A stretch of 64,000 nucleotides of DNA from an uncultured Spirochaetales bacterium (GCA_949293595.1 CASFDW010000005.1:1-64000), one strand, 5' to 3'. Positions 25,670-34,112 are shown, counted from the first letter of the stretch. Numbers and translations are program-made. The notes: generated by a model not told the origin, from the sequence alone.

Positions 25670-26161
25670 ATGAGGCTGAACACGAAATGCTCTGTTGCCA
25701 TACACATGCTGCTTTTCATCGGCAGATACGGCGGGACAAGAAAGGTCACAAGCGAGGTGCTTGCGAGCAGCACAGGATGCAACGCGGTGATAATACGGAA
25801 CCTGCTGGTGAAGCTGAGGAAGGCCGGAATGATCACGGTTAACAGAGGAACCGGAGGGGCGAGACTTGCAAAAGGCATGTCTGAGATGACCTTCTACGAT
25901 GTGCAGCAGGCCGTGGATCCACAGGCGCTTGAGGATTTCATATCCGTCCATCCCGAACCCAATTCCGGCTGCCCGATAGGCAAAAACATAGTCAAGGTCC
26001 TCTCCGGACCATCGAGACAGCTTGGCGATGCCATCAGAAGGGAGATGTCAGGAATAAGGCTTTCGGATCTGGAACGGGATCTCGATGCCGGGAACGGAGC
26101 CGAATGCACTTGCTTCGACAAGCTGAAGGAAAGGAAGATAAAACGTACGAAGCCGCTTTGA
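25670..26161 (+). CDS. Rrf2 family transcriptional regulator
   Basis: Regulator of 163 residues with an N-terminal winged helix (LNTKCSVAIHMLLFIG, TGCNAVIIRNLLVKLRKAGM) and the C-terminal HPEPNSGCPIGKNI segment of the YwnA-like branch of Rrf2. A C-terminal pair ECTCFDK and the cysteine in SGCPIG could bind metal or an iron-sulfur cluster. The ATG at 25670 follows AAGGAA. It is divergent from copA across a palindrome and is the likely copper- or thiol-stress sensor of that gene, which is unusual because CsoR or CopY proteins normally do this job. Confidence 0.85.
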   Translation: MRLNTKCSVAIHMLLFIGRYGGTRKVTSEVLASSTGCNAVIIRNLLVKLRKAGMITVNRGTGGARLAKGMSEMTFYDVQQAVDPQALEDFISVHPEPNSGCPIGKNIVKVLSGPSRQLGDAIRREMSGIRLSDLERDLDAGNGAECTCFDKLKERKIKRTKPL

Positions 26162-26223
26162 TGCATTTTACCTTGGCATGAAATCAGAAAGGCACCTTCC
26201 GGATATTAATGTAAACCTACATA

Positions 26224-26252
26224 TTGAAAACAGATTTACAATTAAGTATACT
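26224..26252 (+). promoter_or_regulatory. Promoter, predicted leaderless start
   Basis: TTGAAA (26224-26229), 17 bp, TATACT (26247-26252), then 7 bases to the ATG at 26260. No good Shine-Dalgarno spacing is present. Confidence 0.55.
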
Positions 26253-26259
26253 CCAGGAC

Positions 26260-26991
26260 ATGGCAGAAAGCTTATCCGTTGAAGACATATCATTATCGAT
26301 TGGAGGAAAAAAAATCCTCGGCAACGTCTCATTCACGCTTGAAAAAGGAACCGTGACACTGCTTGCAGGAAGGAACGGAAGCGGCAAATCCATGCTTTTG
26401 AAGATCATCAAGGGCCTTGAGAAGGAGTCGGGAGGAAAAGTCATGATAGACGGCGTTCCTTGCACGACGAGGGAGCGGATGCGCAAAACGGCCCTTGTGT
26501 TCCAGGAGTCAATGCTCCAGATAGTTGGACAGAGTGTGGAGAAGGACATCTCCTTCGGTCTTGAGAACCAGAAGAGGAGCAGGGAGGAGACAAGGGCTGT
26601 CACGGAGGAATACCTCAGGATTTTCGGTCTGGAACATCTCAGGAACGAGAATCCCAGAATCCTTTCAGGCGGCGAGAGGAGGAAGGTGATAATAGCCGGT
26701 GTACTGGCGATGGGCCCGGACATACTTCTTCTCGACGAACCTCTTGCAAACCTCGACTACCCTTCCATCAGGACCGTGCTGAAGCTGTTCGAAAGCCTGA
26801 GGGATCTGGAGACGACAGTGCTCGTGGTGTCCCACGAGGCGGAGAAGCTCCTCGCACTGACGGACCATACCCTGGTGATGGACGGAGGAAGGCTGGTGTT
26901 CGACGGAAGAAGCGAGGACAGCCTGGATGCCTTGAAGGAGAACGGGGTGCACATCCCTGCCCTGCCGTTCAAGGAGCTCTCATGGCTCTGA
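26260..26991 (+). CDS. ECF-type ABC transporter ATP-binding protein
   Basis: Cytosolic ATPase of an energy-coupling-factor vitamin or metal importer, 243 residues. Walker A GRNGSGKS, Q-loop VFQES, signature LSGGERRK, Walker B ILLLDEPLANLD and H-loop VSHE are all present. It overlaps the T-component gene by 10 bp. Only one ATPase is encoded here, so it must act as a homodimer or with a second ATPase elsewhere. No substrate-specific S component is in the window, which fits either a shared module or an S gene located elsewhere. Confidence 0.9.
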   Translation: MAESLSVEDISLSIGGKKILGNVSFTLEKGTVTLLAGRNGSGKSMLLKIIKGLEKESGGKVMIDGVPCTTRERMRKTALVFQESMLQIVGQSVEKDISFGLENQKRSREETRAVTEEYLRIFGLEHLRNENPRILSGGERRKVIIAGVLAMGPDILLLDEPLANLDYPSIRTVLKLFESLRDLETTVLVVSHEAEKLLALTDHTLVMDGGRLVFDGRSEDSLDALKENGVHIPALPFKELSWL

Positions 26992-27689
26992 CAGTCTTCT
27001 CGACAAGGAACGGCAGCAACCTGCTGACCCGATTGAACCCGTTTGCAAAACTCGTGTGCCTTATTCTTCTGTCTGCTTCATCGATGCATGCCGATCCGAT
27101 ACAGCTTGCTTCTGTCCTTGCCTTCATCCTGGTGCTGTCGGCCATCATAAGGATGCCTTTGATCGGATATCTGAAACAGACGCCGTCGCTTCCTCTGCTC
27201 ACGGCATTCATATTCCTTACGGAGCTCGCAGTCACAAAAAGCATGAAGGGATCGTTCTTCGAGGCTGCAAAATTCTTTTACCTCATAATGCTCGGGATGC
27301 TCATGATGGACACGACGGCTCCTGACGGCCTGGCCGCGTCCACAGGCATCCTGCTTTCGAGGATATTCGGCAGGAAGGCCTGGTCATTCGCATCCGACGT
27401 CATGCTGACATTGTCCATGATACCGCGGATATTCTCCACGAGCAGGACCATGCTCCAGGCCAGAAGGGCCAGATCGGGAAGCTTCCTCGCCCATCCCGTC
27501 GAAAACCTTTCATCCTACACCCTCTCCCTGTTCTCGATGCTGATGGACGATCTAAGGGACTACGACCTCGCCCTGCGGTGCAGGCTGTACGATCCGTCCG
27601 CCCCGCGGGCTGCGGAAGGCTACCGCATGGCGGACTTGTATGCTATCATCATAAGCCTGGTGGCATTCTTATGGACAAGGCTCTTTTGA
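26982..27689 (+). CDS. ECF transporter T component (EcfT-like)
   Basis: Membrane scaffold of an ECF importer, 235 residues with about five to six membrane segments. RLNPFAKLVCLILLS is the typical N-terminal stretch and QARRARSGSF the coupling helix with the Ala-Arg motif that contacts the ATPases. The ATG lies within the end of the ATPase gene and its stop overlaps the cyclo-ligase gene by 19 bp, so the three proteins are translated together. Confidence 0.85.
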   Translation: MALTVFSTRNGSNLLTRLNPFAKLVCLILLSASSMHADPIQLASVLAFILVLSAIIRMPLIGYLKQTPSLPLLTAFIFLTELAVTKSMKGSFFEAAKFFYLIMLGMLMMDTTAPDGLAASTGILLSRIFGRKAWSFASDVMLTLSMIPRIFSTSRTMLQARRARSGSFLAHPVENLSSYTLSLFSMLMDDLRDYDLALRCRLYDPSAPRAAEGYRMADLYAIIISLVAFLWTRLF

Positions 27690-28177
27690 GAAAGGAAATC
27701 GTATCGAGGCTGAAGACGTTCGACGGGCGGGACAAGGAAAGCGCACTGATAGTTGAAAGGCTTCTTGAACTCGACGAATACAGGAACGCCGGAATCGTGC
27801 TGGCCTACGCACCGATGGCGACGGAAGTGGACATCAGTCCGCTGTTTTGCGACAAGCGCCTCCTTTTCCCCTACATCGACGGCAACGAGATGTTCTTCGC
27901 GCCACCTCCCCTGGTCAAAGGAAGGCATGGATTCATGGAACCCCGGCAAAGGCATGCCGTACATTTCGACAGGGCTGTCGCACTGGTTCCGGCACGGGCA
28001 CTGACAAAAGACGGCTATCGTCTTGGCCGTGGCGGCGGGTATTACGACAGATTCCTTGAAAAAAACAAGGCGGGCCTTTTTTCCATAGGACTCGCCTTCT
28101 CAATACAGATATTCGACAAACTCCCGGTGGAGGAGCACGATATCAGGCTGGACATGGTCATCACCGGCGGGCGATGA
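27671..28177 (+). CDS. 5-formyltetrahydrofolate cyclo-ligase family protein
   Basis: Converts 5-formyl-THF with ATP to 5,10-methenyl-THF, returning stored folate to the active pool. The 168-residue protein starts with LLRKEIVSRLKTF, has VALVPARALTKDGYRLGRGG and GYYDRFL (the ATP-binding GRGGGYYD motif) and ends DIRLDMVITG. The ATG at 27671 lies in the last codons of the T-component gene. The coupling to an ECF transporter hints that the transporter imports folate or a related vitamin, which is an inference only. The 3' end overlaps the convergent EIIA gene by 17 bp. Confidence 0.88.
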   Translation: MDKALLRKEIVSRLKTFDGRDKESALIVERLLELDEYRNAGIVLAYAPMATEVDISPLFCDKRLLFPYIDGNEMFFAPPPLVKGRHGFMEPRQRHAVHFDRAVALVPARALTKDGYRLGRGGGYYDRFLEKNKAGLFSIGLAFSIQIFDKLPVEEHDIRLDMVITGGR

Positions 28178-28628
28178 ACTCCTGTGCTGAAAGATGTTTC
28201 AAAAATTCCTCGACATCGTCGGAATAAAGTCCGTCCATCAGGCTTTTCCTGAAGTCGGAATCATAGACCCAGCTGAGTATGTTGGACACGGCATGCAGAT
28301 ATTCGGCCTGCCTTGTCCGGCTGCTGGCGATGACGAAGATCAGCTTCACCGGTTCAGGATACTTCTCATCGAAGACTATGCCCTCACGCGAACAGCCGAG
28401 GGCTATATGGCATTTCTCAAGATGATCCACCTTCCCGTGAGCTATGGCCACCCCATGCCCGATTCCCGTGGATTGAAGCCTTTCCCTCCTGCGCACGGAC
28501 CGCGCGAACTTCTCCTTGTCCGGCAGGTCGTCGAAGATGGAGCATCCGGCTATGATCTCATCCATGGCATCGAACTTGTCCAGGCTCGAGACATAGGTGA
28601 AGACCCTGTCAAGATTCTCAACCGCCAC
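28161..28628 (-). CDS. PTS EIIA domain protein (fructose/PtsN type)
   Basis: Single-domain phosphocarrier of 155 residues. The phosphorylated histidine lies in TGIGHGVAIAHGKVDHLEKC; KLIFVIASSRTRQAEYL and LHAVSNILS complete the fold. No EIIB or EIIC partner is nearby, so a regulatory role like PtsN is more likely than sugar transport. The GTG start at 28628 follows the stop of the Nfn large-subunit gene by one base, with AGAGG as ribosome site, so it is made together with Nfn. Confidence 0.85.
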   Translation of the reverse strand: MAVENLDRVFTYVSSLDKFDAMDEIIAGCSIFDDLPDKEKFARSVRRRERLQSTGIGHGVAIAHGKVDHLEKCHIALGCSREGIVFDEKYPEPVKLIFVIASSRTRQAEYLHAVSNILSWVYDSDFRKSLMDGLYSDDVEEFLKHLSAQEFIARR

Positions 28629-28629
28629 C

Positions 28630-30102
28630 TCAACCTCTCAAATACCCGTTTATCGCCTTTGCAGCCTTGCGCCCCTGTCCCATGGCAAGTATCACCGTGG
28701 CCGCACCAAGAACGATGTCCCCTCCGGCGAACACACCCTTGATGCTGGTTTCGCCGGTCTCCTCGTCCACGATGAAGTTGCCGCGCTTGTTGACCTCGAT
28801 CTCCGGGGTCGTCAGCTTGATAAGCGGGTTCGAGGCGTTGCCTATCGAAACGATCACGGCATCGTAGCTCTTCTCGTAGTCGCTTCCCGGAACCTCGACA
28901 GGACTGCGTCTTCCGCTCGCGTCGGGCTCTCCGAGCACGCATTTCCTGATCCTGAGACCGCAAACCCTTCCGTTCTCATCACCAAGCACCTCGACAGGCT
29001 GGCTGAGCATGAGGATGTTGCAACCCTCTTCTATGGCATGCTCGACCTCCTCCTTTCTGGCAGGCATCTCCGCCTGGGTCCGTCTGTAGACTATGTCCAC
29101 GGTTTCGGCTCCAAGCCGCAGCGCCGTTCTCGCGGCATCCATGGCGACGTTTCCTCCGCCAAGCACGGCGACATGCCTTGCCAGATACTGCGGGGTATGC
29201 GAATGCTCGGTATCATAAGCCTTCATGAGGTTGCTTCTCGTAAGATATTCGTTCGCGCTAAGGACTCCGACGTAGTTCTCGCCCGGAATGCCCATGAATT
29301 TCGGAAGACCTGCTCCTGTACCGATGAAAACCGCATCAAAGCCATCCTCCTCCATGAGTTCCTTGATCGTCCTGGTCCTGCCAACGAGCACGTTCGTCAT
29401 TATCTTCACACCCATCTTGCCAAGCTTTGAGATCTCCTTCTCCACAAGCTTCTTCGGAAGACGGAACTCGGGTATTCCATAGCTCAGAACTCCTCCGGTC
29501 TTGTGAAGGGCCTCGTACATGACCACCTCGTGCCCGGCGCGGCGCACATCCGCGGCACATGCGATCGAGGCCGGTCCGCTACCGACGATGCAGACCTTCT
29601 TCCCTGTGTCCGGAGCGATTTCGGGAATGCTGCCATCCTCGAAATTGTAATCGGCAACGAATCTCTCAAGACGCCCGATCGCAACAGCCTTATCCACGGA
29701 CTTGAGAGCCTTTCCGACCGTGCAGAACTTCTGGCACTGTGCCTCCTGTGGACATACGCGTCCGCATATGCTGGGGAGTATTGAAGACTGCTGGATCACA
29801 TCCAGGGCTCCCTTGAAATCCTTTTTCTGGACATGAGAGATGAATCCCGGGATGTCTATCGAAACCGGACAGCCCTGGACACACGGCTTGTTTTTGCAAT
29901 TGAGGCATCGCTGGGCCTCGACCACAGCTATGTTCTCTGTGTATCCGAGAGCCACCTCGTCCATATTGTGTATGCGTTCCTTCGCATCCTGGCTGGGCAT
30001 ATCCTGATGGGGGATCGCCAGACGGGCCTTCATATCAGGCTCGGACGGAAGTGATGCAAGTATCTCCGATGCTTTCCTGTCAAGTTCTTCCCTGTTCGAC
30101 AT
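28630..30102 (-). CDS. nfnB: Nfn large subunit (NADPH-ferredoxin bifurcating oxidoreductase)
   Basis: GltD-like flavoprotein of 490 residues that, with the small subunit, couples NADPH, ferredoxin and NAD by flavin-based electron bifurcation. Two N-terminal [4Fe-4S] clusters are bound by CLNCKNKPCVQGCPV and CGRVCPQEAQCQKFC. The FAD site is VCIVGSGPASIACAADVRRA and the NADP site is VAVLGGGNVAMDAARTALRL. No GltB-type large synthase gene is present, and the partner is an FNR-like gene, which favours Nfn over glutamate synthase. It begins 1 bp after that gene. Confidence 0.9.
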   Translation of the reverse strand: MSNREELDRKASEILASLPSEPDMKARLAIPHQDMPSQDAKERIHNMDEVALGYTENIAVVEAQRCLNCKNKPCVQGCPVSIDIPGFISHVQKKDFKGALDVIQQSSILPSICGRVCPQEAQCQKFCTVGKALKSVDKAVAIGRLERFVADYNFEDGSIPEIAPDTGKKVCIVGSGPASIACAADVRRAGHEVVMYEALHKTGGVLSYGIPEFRLPKKLVEKEISKLGKMGVKIMTNVLVGRTRTIKELMEEDGFDAVFIGTGAGLPKFMGIPGENYVGVLSANEYLTRSNLMKAYDTEHSHTPQYLARHVAVLGGGNVAMDAARTALRLGAETVDIVYRRTQAEMPARKEEVEHAIEEGCNILMLSQPVEVLGDENGRVCGLRIRKCVLGEPDASGRRSPVEVPGSDYEKSYDAVIVSIGNASNPLIKLTTPEIEVNKRGNFIVDEETGETSIKGVFAGGDIVLGAATVILAMGQGRKAAKAINGYLRG

Positions 30103-30103
30103 A

Positions 30104-30952
30104 TCAGGCCTCCCCTTCTTTTATCTGGTTTGTGAGATGGCATACATGATGGGCCTCCGCTTCCGCGTCCCTGTACGTCCTCTGGCGTATCATCATGTTG
30201 TCCCAGTCGACCTCGTGTCCGTCGAACTCGGGGCCGTCGACACAGACGAACTTCGTCTGACCTCCGACCGATACGCGGCAACCGCCGCACATGCCGGTCC
30301 CGTCGATCATTATAGTGTTGAGGGACACGAGCGTCCTGATGCCATAAGGCTTGGTTGTCAGAGCACAGAACTTCATCATCACCGTCGGGCCGATGGCGAC
30401 CACAAAATCGGGCCTGCTGCTCTCGCAAAGCTCCTTCAGAGGCTCGGTGACGACACCTTTCCTGCCGTAGGATCCGTCATCGGTGACCACGATGAGGTCC
30501 TTGTCAAGGCCCCTCATCTCATCCTCCTCGATTATCAGGCTCCTGTTCCTGGCACCTATGATTATGCGCACCTCGTTGCCGGCTTCCTTCATCGCCTTCG
30601 CAATCGGATAAAGAGGAGCGACGCCTATTCCACCTCCGACACAGACGACCTTACCGTATTTTTCTATGTGTGTCGGACGTCCGAGCGGTCCGAGCACGTT
30701 CTCGATGCAATCCCCCTCGTTCATAAGCGCCAGAAGGTGTGTCCCTTCACCGACGGCCTGGAAAACGATGGTTATCGTACCCTCATCCGGATCCGCATCG
30801 GCTATCGTGAGAGGGATCCTCTCGTTGAAATCACCGCCCTTCTGGACGACCACGAACTGACCGGCCTTTCTCTCCCTTGCAATCATGGGGGCTTCCAGAG
30901 TGAACCTGAAAACCTCCGCCGACAGCTTTTCCTTCCTGACTATCCTAAACAT
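30104..30952 (-). CDS. nfnA: Nfn small subunit (ferredoxin-NADP reductase-like)
   Basis: FAD and [2Fe-2S] protein of 282 residues. FAD-binding barrel at the front (AGQFVVVQKGGDFNERIPLT), the nucleotide site VCVGGGIGVAPLYPIAKAM, and the cluster ligands in DGTGMCGGCRVSVGG followed by KFVCVDGPEFDGHEVDWD, a signature of NfnA and sulfhydrogenase-type subunits. First gene of the operon nfnA-nfnB-EIIA. The ATG at 30952 has AGGGAG about 10 bases upstream. It balances NADH, NADPH and ferredoxin pools in fermentation. Confidence 0.9.
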   Translation of the reverse strand: MFRIVRKEKLSAEVFRFTLEAPMIARERKAGQFVVVQKGGDFNERIPLTIADADPDEGTITIVFQAVGEGTHLLALMNEGDCIENVLGPLGRPTHIEKYGKVVCVGGGIGVAPLYPIAKAMKEAGNEVRIIIGARNRSLIIEEDEMRGLDKDLIVVTDDGSYGRKGVVTEPLKELCESSRPDFVVAIGPTVMMKFCALTTKPYGIRTLVSLNTIMIDGTGMCGGCRVSVGGQTKFVCVDGPEFDGHEVDWDNMMIRQRTYRDAEAEAHHVCHLTNQIKEGEA

Positions 30953-31041
30953 TGCTGGCTAACTCCCTGGGGTTCTCTTGATATACGAGATGAAATATAT
31001 CCGAATTGGGGAAAAGATGAAAGGATGGAGAGGGTAAAAGC

Positions 31042-31079
31042 AAAAAAAATACGGCACATCCGATCATGGACATGCCGTA
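31042..31079 (-). terminator. Terminator of the Hsp20 operon
   Basis: An imperfect stem with TACGGCA (31050-31056) pairing to TGCCGTA (31073-31079), followed on the minus strand by a T run (complement of 31042-31049). Confidence 0.75.
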
Positions 31080-31106
31080 ATATGTGTGTGTCGACCGTCT
31101 TCCAGT

Positions 31107-31511
31107 CTAGTTGATCTTGACCTCGATCCTCTTTGGTTCGGCCTTCTTGACCTTGTTGATGACGACGGTGAGTATTCCATCCTTGCTGGAGGCGCTCATG
31201 CCATCCTCGTCGGCATCATCAGGGAGCTGGAAGCTTCTCTGGAACGCGGGAAGGCAGATTTCCTTCGTGATGTATTCCTCCTTCGGGCTCTCCATTCCGT
31301 CGCTGGAGATCGTGAGAACCTTGTGGTTGCAGAGGACCTTGATGGACTCCTCGTCATATCCTGCCACCTCGGCCTCGAGAACATACGAATCCTTTGTCTC
31401 ATATACGTCCACGGGCGGGAACTTGTCCTGTGTGGAAGATGCGAAGAAATCATTGAAAAAGTTGTCGAAGTCGAAAAGACTCGGATAAGTCCTGTTGATG
31501 ATGTATCTCAT
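31107..31511 (-). CDS. Small heat shock protein (Hsp20)
   Basis: ATP-independent chaperone of 134 residues that holds unfolding proteins. The alpha-crystallin domain covers about residues 30-125 (PPVDVYETKDSYVLEAEVAG, SIKVLCNHKVLTIS, SKDGILTVVINK), and the tail has the IEVKI anchor near the C-terminus. The ATG at 31511 follows AAGGAGG; a longer frame of Arg-rich sequence upstream is the shadow of the first Hsp20 gene. Second gene of a tandem pair, 13 bp after the first, and clearly a diverged paralogue of it. Confidence 0.93.
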   Translation of the reverse strand: MRYIINRTYPSLFDFDNFFNDFFASSTQDKFPPVDVYETKDSYVLEAEVAGYDEESIKVLCNHKVLTISSDGMESPKEEYITKEICLPAFQRSFQLPDDADEDGMSASSKDGILTVVINKVKKAEPKRIEVKIN

Positions 31512-31524
31512 TTCATTTTCCTCC

Positions 31525-31938
31525 TTAATTCTCAGCCTTTGCGCCGACCTTGACCTCGATCCTCTTCGGCTGGGCCTTCTCGGTCTTCGGAAGCGTGATC
31601 TCAAGCACGCCGTTCTTGAACGATGCGCTAACCTTCTCCTCGTCCAGATCGTCTGGAAGGGTGAAGCTTCTGGAGAAATTCCTTACGGACCTCTCCTTGA
31701 CGAGATACTTCCTTCCGTCCTTCTTCTCCTCTTCCTCCTGCCTGCCTTCTATCGTGAGGACATGCTTCTCCACGAAAACCGAGATGTCCTTTTCCGCAAA
31801 ACCGGGAATCTCGGCACTTATCTTGTAGCTTTCCTTGTCCTCCCTGATGTCCACAGCAGGAATCTTCACTCCTGAGAAGACCGAATCCAGAAGACTGTCC
31901 AGATCGTTATAGTGTTTGTGATATTTCATGATTGCCAT
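31525..31938 (-). CDS. Small heat shock protein (Hsp20)
   Basis: Chaperone of 137 residues. Alpha-crystallin domain about residues 27-125: IPAVDIREDKESYKISAEIP, ISVFVEKHVLTIEGRQEEEE, FKNGVLEITLPKTE, with IEVKV near the end. The ATG at 31938 has AAGGAGG upstream. First gene of the operon; the promoter upstream matches sigma-54, as known for ibpB in enteric bacteria. Two paralogues side by side resemble the IbpA/IbpB arrangement, where the two partners co-assemble. Confidence 0.95.
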   Translation of the reverse strand: MAIMKYHKHYNDLDSLLDSVFSGVKIPAVDIREDKESYKISAEIPGFAEKDISVFVEKHVLTIEGRQEEEEKKDGRKYLVKERSVRNFSRSFTLPDDLDEEKVSASFKNGVLEITLPKTEKAQPKRIEVKVGAKAEN

Positions 31939-31983
31939 TTCAGGGCCTCCTTAACTTGCTTTTTTTGTTTGCATCTACAACAT

Positions 31984-32000
31984 TGCAAAAGGCGTGCCAA
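31984..32000 (-). promoter_or_regulatory. Sigma-54 promoter of the Hsp20 operon
   Basis: On the minus strand TTGGCACG, CCTT, TTGCA: the -24 element TGGCACG (complement of 31993-31999) and the -12 element TTGCA (complement of 31984-31988) match the sigma-54 consensus at every defined position. The start of transcription would be near 31972, about 35 bases before the ATG at 31938. Confidence 0.75.
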
Positions 32001-32064
32001 GTCTGATATTTCATTATAATATAATAAATTATGATTCAGCACATCAATCATTCAGACAACAAAA

Positions 32065-32163
32065 GTGTCATAATGACACAAATATCTGAAAACACGCATC
32101 CATTGTGTCACTTTGGAAAGGCCGGTTTTGCACAAAACACCATTTTTGTGTCATTTTGATACA
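32065..32163 (-). promoter_or_regulatory. Repeated GTGTCA palindromes, probable enhancer sites
   Basis: GTGTCAT-A-ATGACAC (32065-32079) is a perfect palindrome. GTGTCA recurs at 32105-32110, and TGTGTCA-TTT-TGATACA (32147-32163) is an imperfect copy. A different palindrome GTTTTG-CA-CAAAAC lies at 32125-32138. They are 65-180 bp upstream of the sigma-54 promoter, the usual place for enhancer-binding activator sites. The 322-base gap from 31939 to 32260 holds these elements, AT-rich sequence and the GtrA promoter, and no gene. Confidence 0.5.
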
Positions 32164-32260
32164 TATATTCAAATAATTACTTACATTATATATAGTTATA
32201 TTTTGAATTATTGTTTAAAAAACTATGGTCACCCAGGAGGGATGATGCTATCATCATAAT

Positions 32261-32668
32261 ATGAAGGACATAAGGGAATACAAGGACTTCTGCATATATT
32301 GCGTGTTCGGGGCGATGGCGACCGGGGTCAACATGCTGGGATACCACCTGCTTTACGGAGTGGCGGGAGTCGGCAATGTCCCATCCACCTTCCTGGCCTG
32401 GCTGCTGGCGGTGACATTTGCATTCTTCACCAACAAGTTCTTCGTGTTCGTATCTTTCGACAGGTCCCCGAAAACCGTGATGAGGGAGCTTGCAGGTTTC
32501 TTCAGCTGCAGGATATCCACAGGGGTGATGGACGTGGTGTTCATGTATGTGACGGTGGATCTGCTGGTCATGCCTCCGGTCCTGTTCAAATTCATATCGA
32601 ACCTCATGGTCGGAGTCATAAACTATCTTGTCGGCAAGCTGGTGATATTCAAAAAGAAAAGAAAATGA
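32261..32668 (+). CDS. GtrA family membrane protein
   Basis: Small membrane protein of 135 residues with four helices, of the family thought to flip polyprenyl-linked sugars for surface glycans. YCVFGAMATGVNMLGYHLLY and FAFFTNKFFVF are the family's conserved helices 1 and 2. There is no Shine-Dalgarno site; an extended -10 box TGC-TATCAT ends 6 bases before the ATG at 32261, predicting a leaderless message. No glycosyltransferase is adjacent; the nearest glycan gene is glf 7.5 kb away. Confidence 0.88.
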   Translation: MKDIREYKDFCIYCVFGAMATGVNMLGYHLLYGVAGVGNVPSTFLAWLLAVTFAFFTNKFFVFVSFDRSPKTVMRELAGFFSCRISTGVMDVVFMYVTVDLLVMPPVLFKFISNLMVGVINYLVGKLVIFKKKRK

Positions 32669-32679
32669 ACGGACGTGTG

Positions 32680-33921
32680 TCAGAACCTCCTTTTCGTCCT
32701 GGCATCCCTGTACTGTCTGGGGGTCATCCCTTTCTCGGCCCTGAACTGCCGGATGAAATAGTTCGGTCCCTCGTACCCGCACAGCGACGCTATTTCCGCA
32801 AGGCCTGATGACGTCGAGAGAAGCATCTGGCATGCGGCTTCGATCCTCACCTTCCTCACATAATCGGTTATGGTCATCCCCATCTCCCTGTGGAAAAGAG
32901 ACGAAAGATGGGTCTTCGACACATTGAACCTGTTGCTGAAAAAGCTGAGATTCAGGTTCTCGGAATAATGGAAATCAGTATAGACGACTATCTCCCTCAC
33001 GCTTCTGGAGCATCCGGACATGGCCTTGTTGCGGACAAGATCGGAATACGCCTCTATGATCCATCTCGATATGTTCACAAGGTGTCCCACTGTATTTGCA
33101 TTGCTGATCTCCAGGGAAAAACGAGTGGAGCAGCTGTCTATGTACAACGGATGCACCCCCGCCTTCTCCGCGGCCTTGCGGGAAAGCGTGTTAAGGATGA
33201 TGAGATAGTTCTGCCTGTTCCTCACCATGCTTGGGATGCGTCTCTGGAGGCTGCCCATGCTTATGAACATGTCGTAGGCATCCAACGCCTCCTTCGCATC
33301 TCCGTTCTGTATCGCGGCAAGAAAACGGTTCTCCATCCTGTACCGCTCCTCAATGTTGTCCAGGTGGACCTCGTCAAAGGATTTCGGCCGGTATCTCGAA
33401 AGGCCGTCCACCGGATCGTCGACGACATCGTAGGGATACCACCGCACGGAAAAGGCATGATGGAACAGGAGGCTGCAGGCCTTTGCGAAATAGTTCCTGT
33501 CCATATGGTTCTCCCCCACCCTGTGTATAGCTTCCAGATTCTGCTTCAGCACGGGAACCATACCGGCCCCTGCGATATCGTCATACCTTCCAAGCAGAAC
33601 ATCAACATCCCACTGGAACACGAACGGGCCGAATACCGCAACATCCCCCTCCAGGGCGAACGACGACGGGAAATGCACGATTATGTCATGGATGTGCAGC
33701 TCGTCCATGAATATGCATATCTCACCTTCCGCCGAGGCACCCCAGGCATAGGCATTCCTGAACGACTCATAATCGTAATTCGAGAACAGATCGGCCTTAA
33801 TGCCGTTGTCGGACAGCGCGACATTGGAAAAATCGGTCTTCAGAAAGAAGCATCCTATGCCTTCCGCGGCAAGAAGGGACGACAAAGCGGCGAACCGACT
33901 ACCATAATCAAGATGGTCCAT
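32680..33921 (-). CDS. AraC family transcriptional regulator
   Basis: Large regulator of 413 residues. About 310 N-terminal residues form a sensing region I cannot assign to a family. The C-terminal 100 residues carry two helix-turn-helix motifs (LSFFSNRFNVSKTHLSSLFH and GLAEIASLCGYEGPNYFIRQ) and end EKGMTPRQYR. It is divergent from a GPH sugar symporter/TM2/GH2 operon and probably activates it. TATAGG lies 8 bases before the ATG, with no Shine-Dalgarno site. Convergent with GtrA, 11 bp apart. Confidence 0.9.
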   Translation of the reverse strand: MDHLDYGSRFAALSSLLAAEGIGCFFLKTDFSNVALSDNGIKADLFSNYDYESFRNAYAWGASAEGEICIFMDELHIHDIIVHFPSSFALEGDVAVFGPFVFQWDVDVLLGRYDDIAGAGMVPVLKQNLEAIHRVGENHMDRNYFAKACSLLFHHAFSVRWYPYDVVDDPVDGLSRYRPKSFDEVHLDNIEERYRMENRFLAAIQNGDAKEALDAYDMFISMGSLQRRIPSMVRNRQNYLIILNTLSRKAAEKAGVHPLYIDSCSTRFSLEISNANTVGHLVNISRWIIEAYSDLVRNKAMSGCSRSVREIVVYTDFHYSENLNLSFFSNRFNVSKTHLSSLFHREMGMTITDYVRKVRIEAACQMLLSTSSGLAEIASLCGYEGPNYFIRQFRAEKGMTPRQYRDARTKRRF

Positions 33922-34112
33922 GGAAAAATCCTATAACACAATAATACATTCCTCAATCCCCGAAAAATAATATCGTGCTATTCTTGCGAAATATTGTGAC
34001 TATCTGGCATGGAAAACCGCTTTTACCATTTTCTTATCCTGCAGGAGCGCCGGAAAGATGTGCCGGCCGACCAAATACGGCAACAAAAAGACTTGAGACC
34101 GGAGACGTTGCC

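Noticed and set aside
28630..30952. Glutamate synthase small subunit annotation
   Set aside because: No GltB-type gene is present and the FNR-like partner with DGTGMCGGC indicates Nfn.
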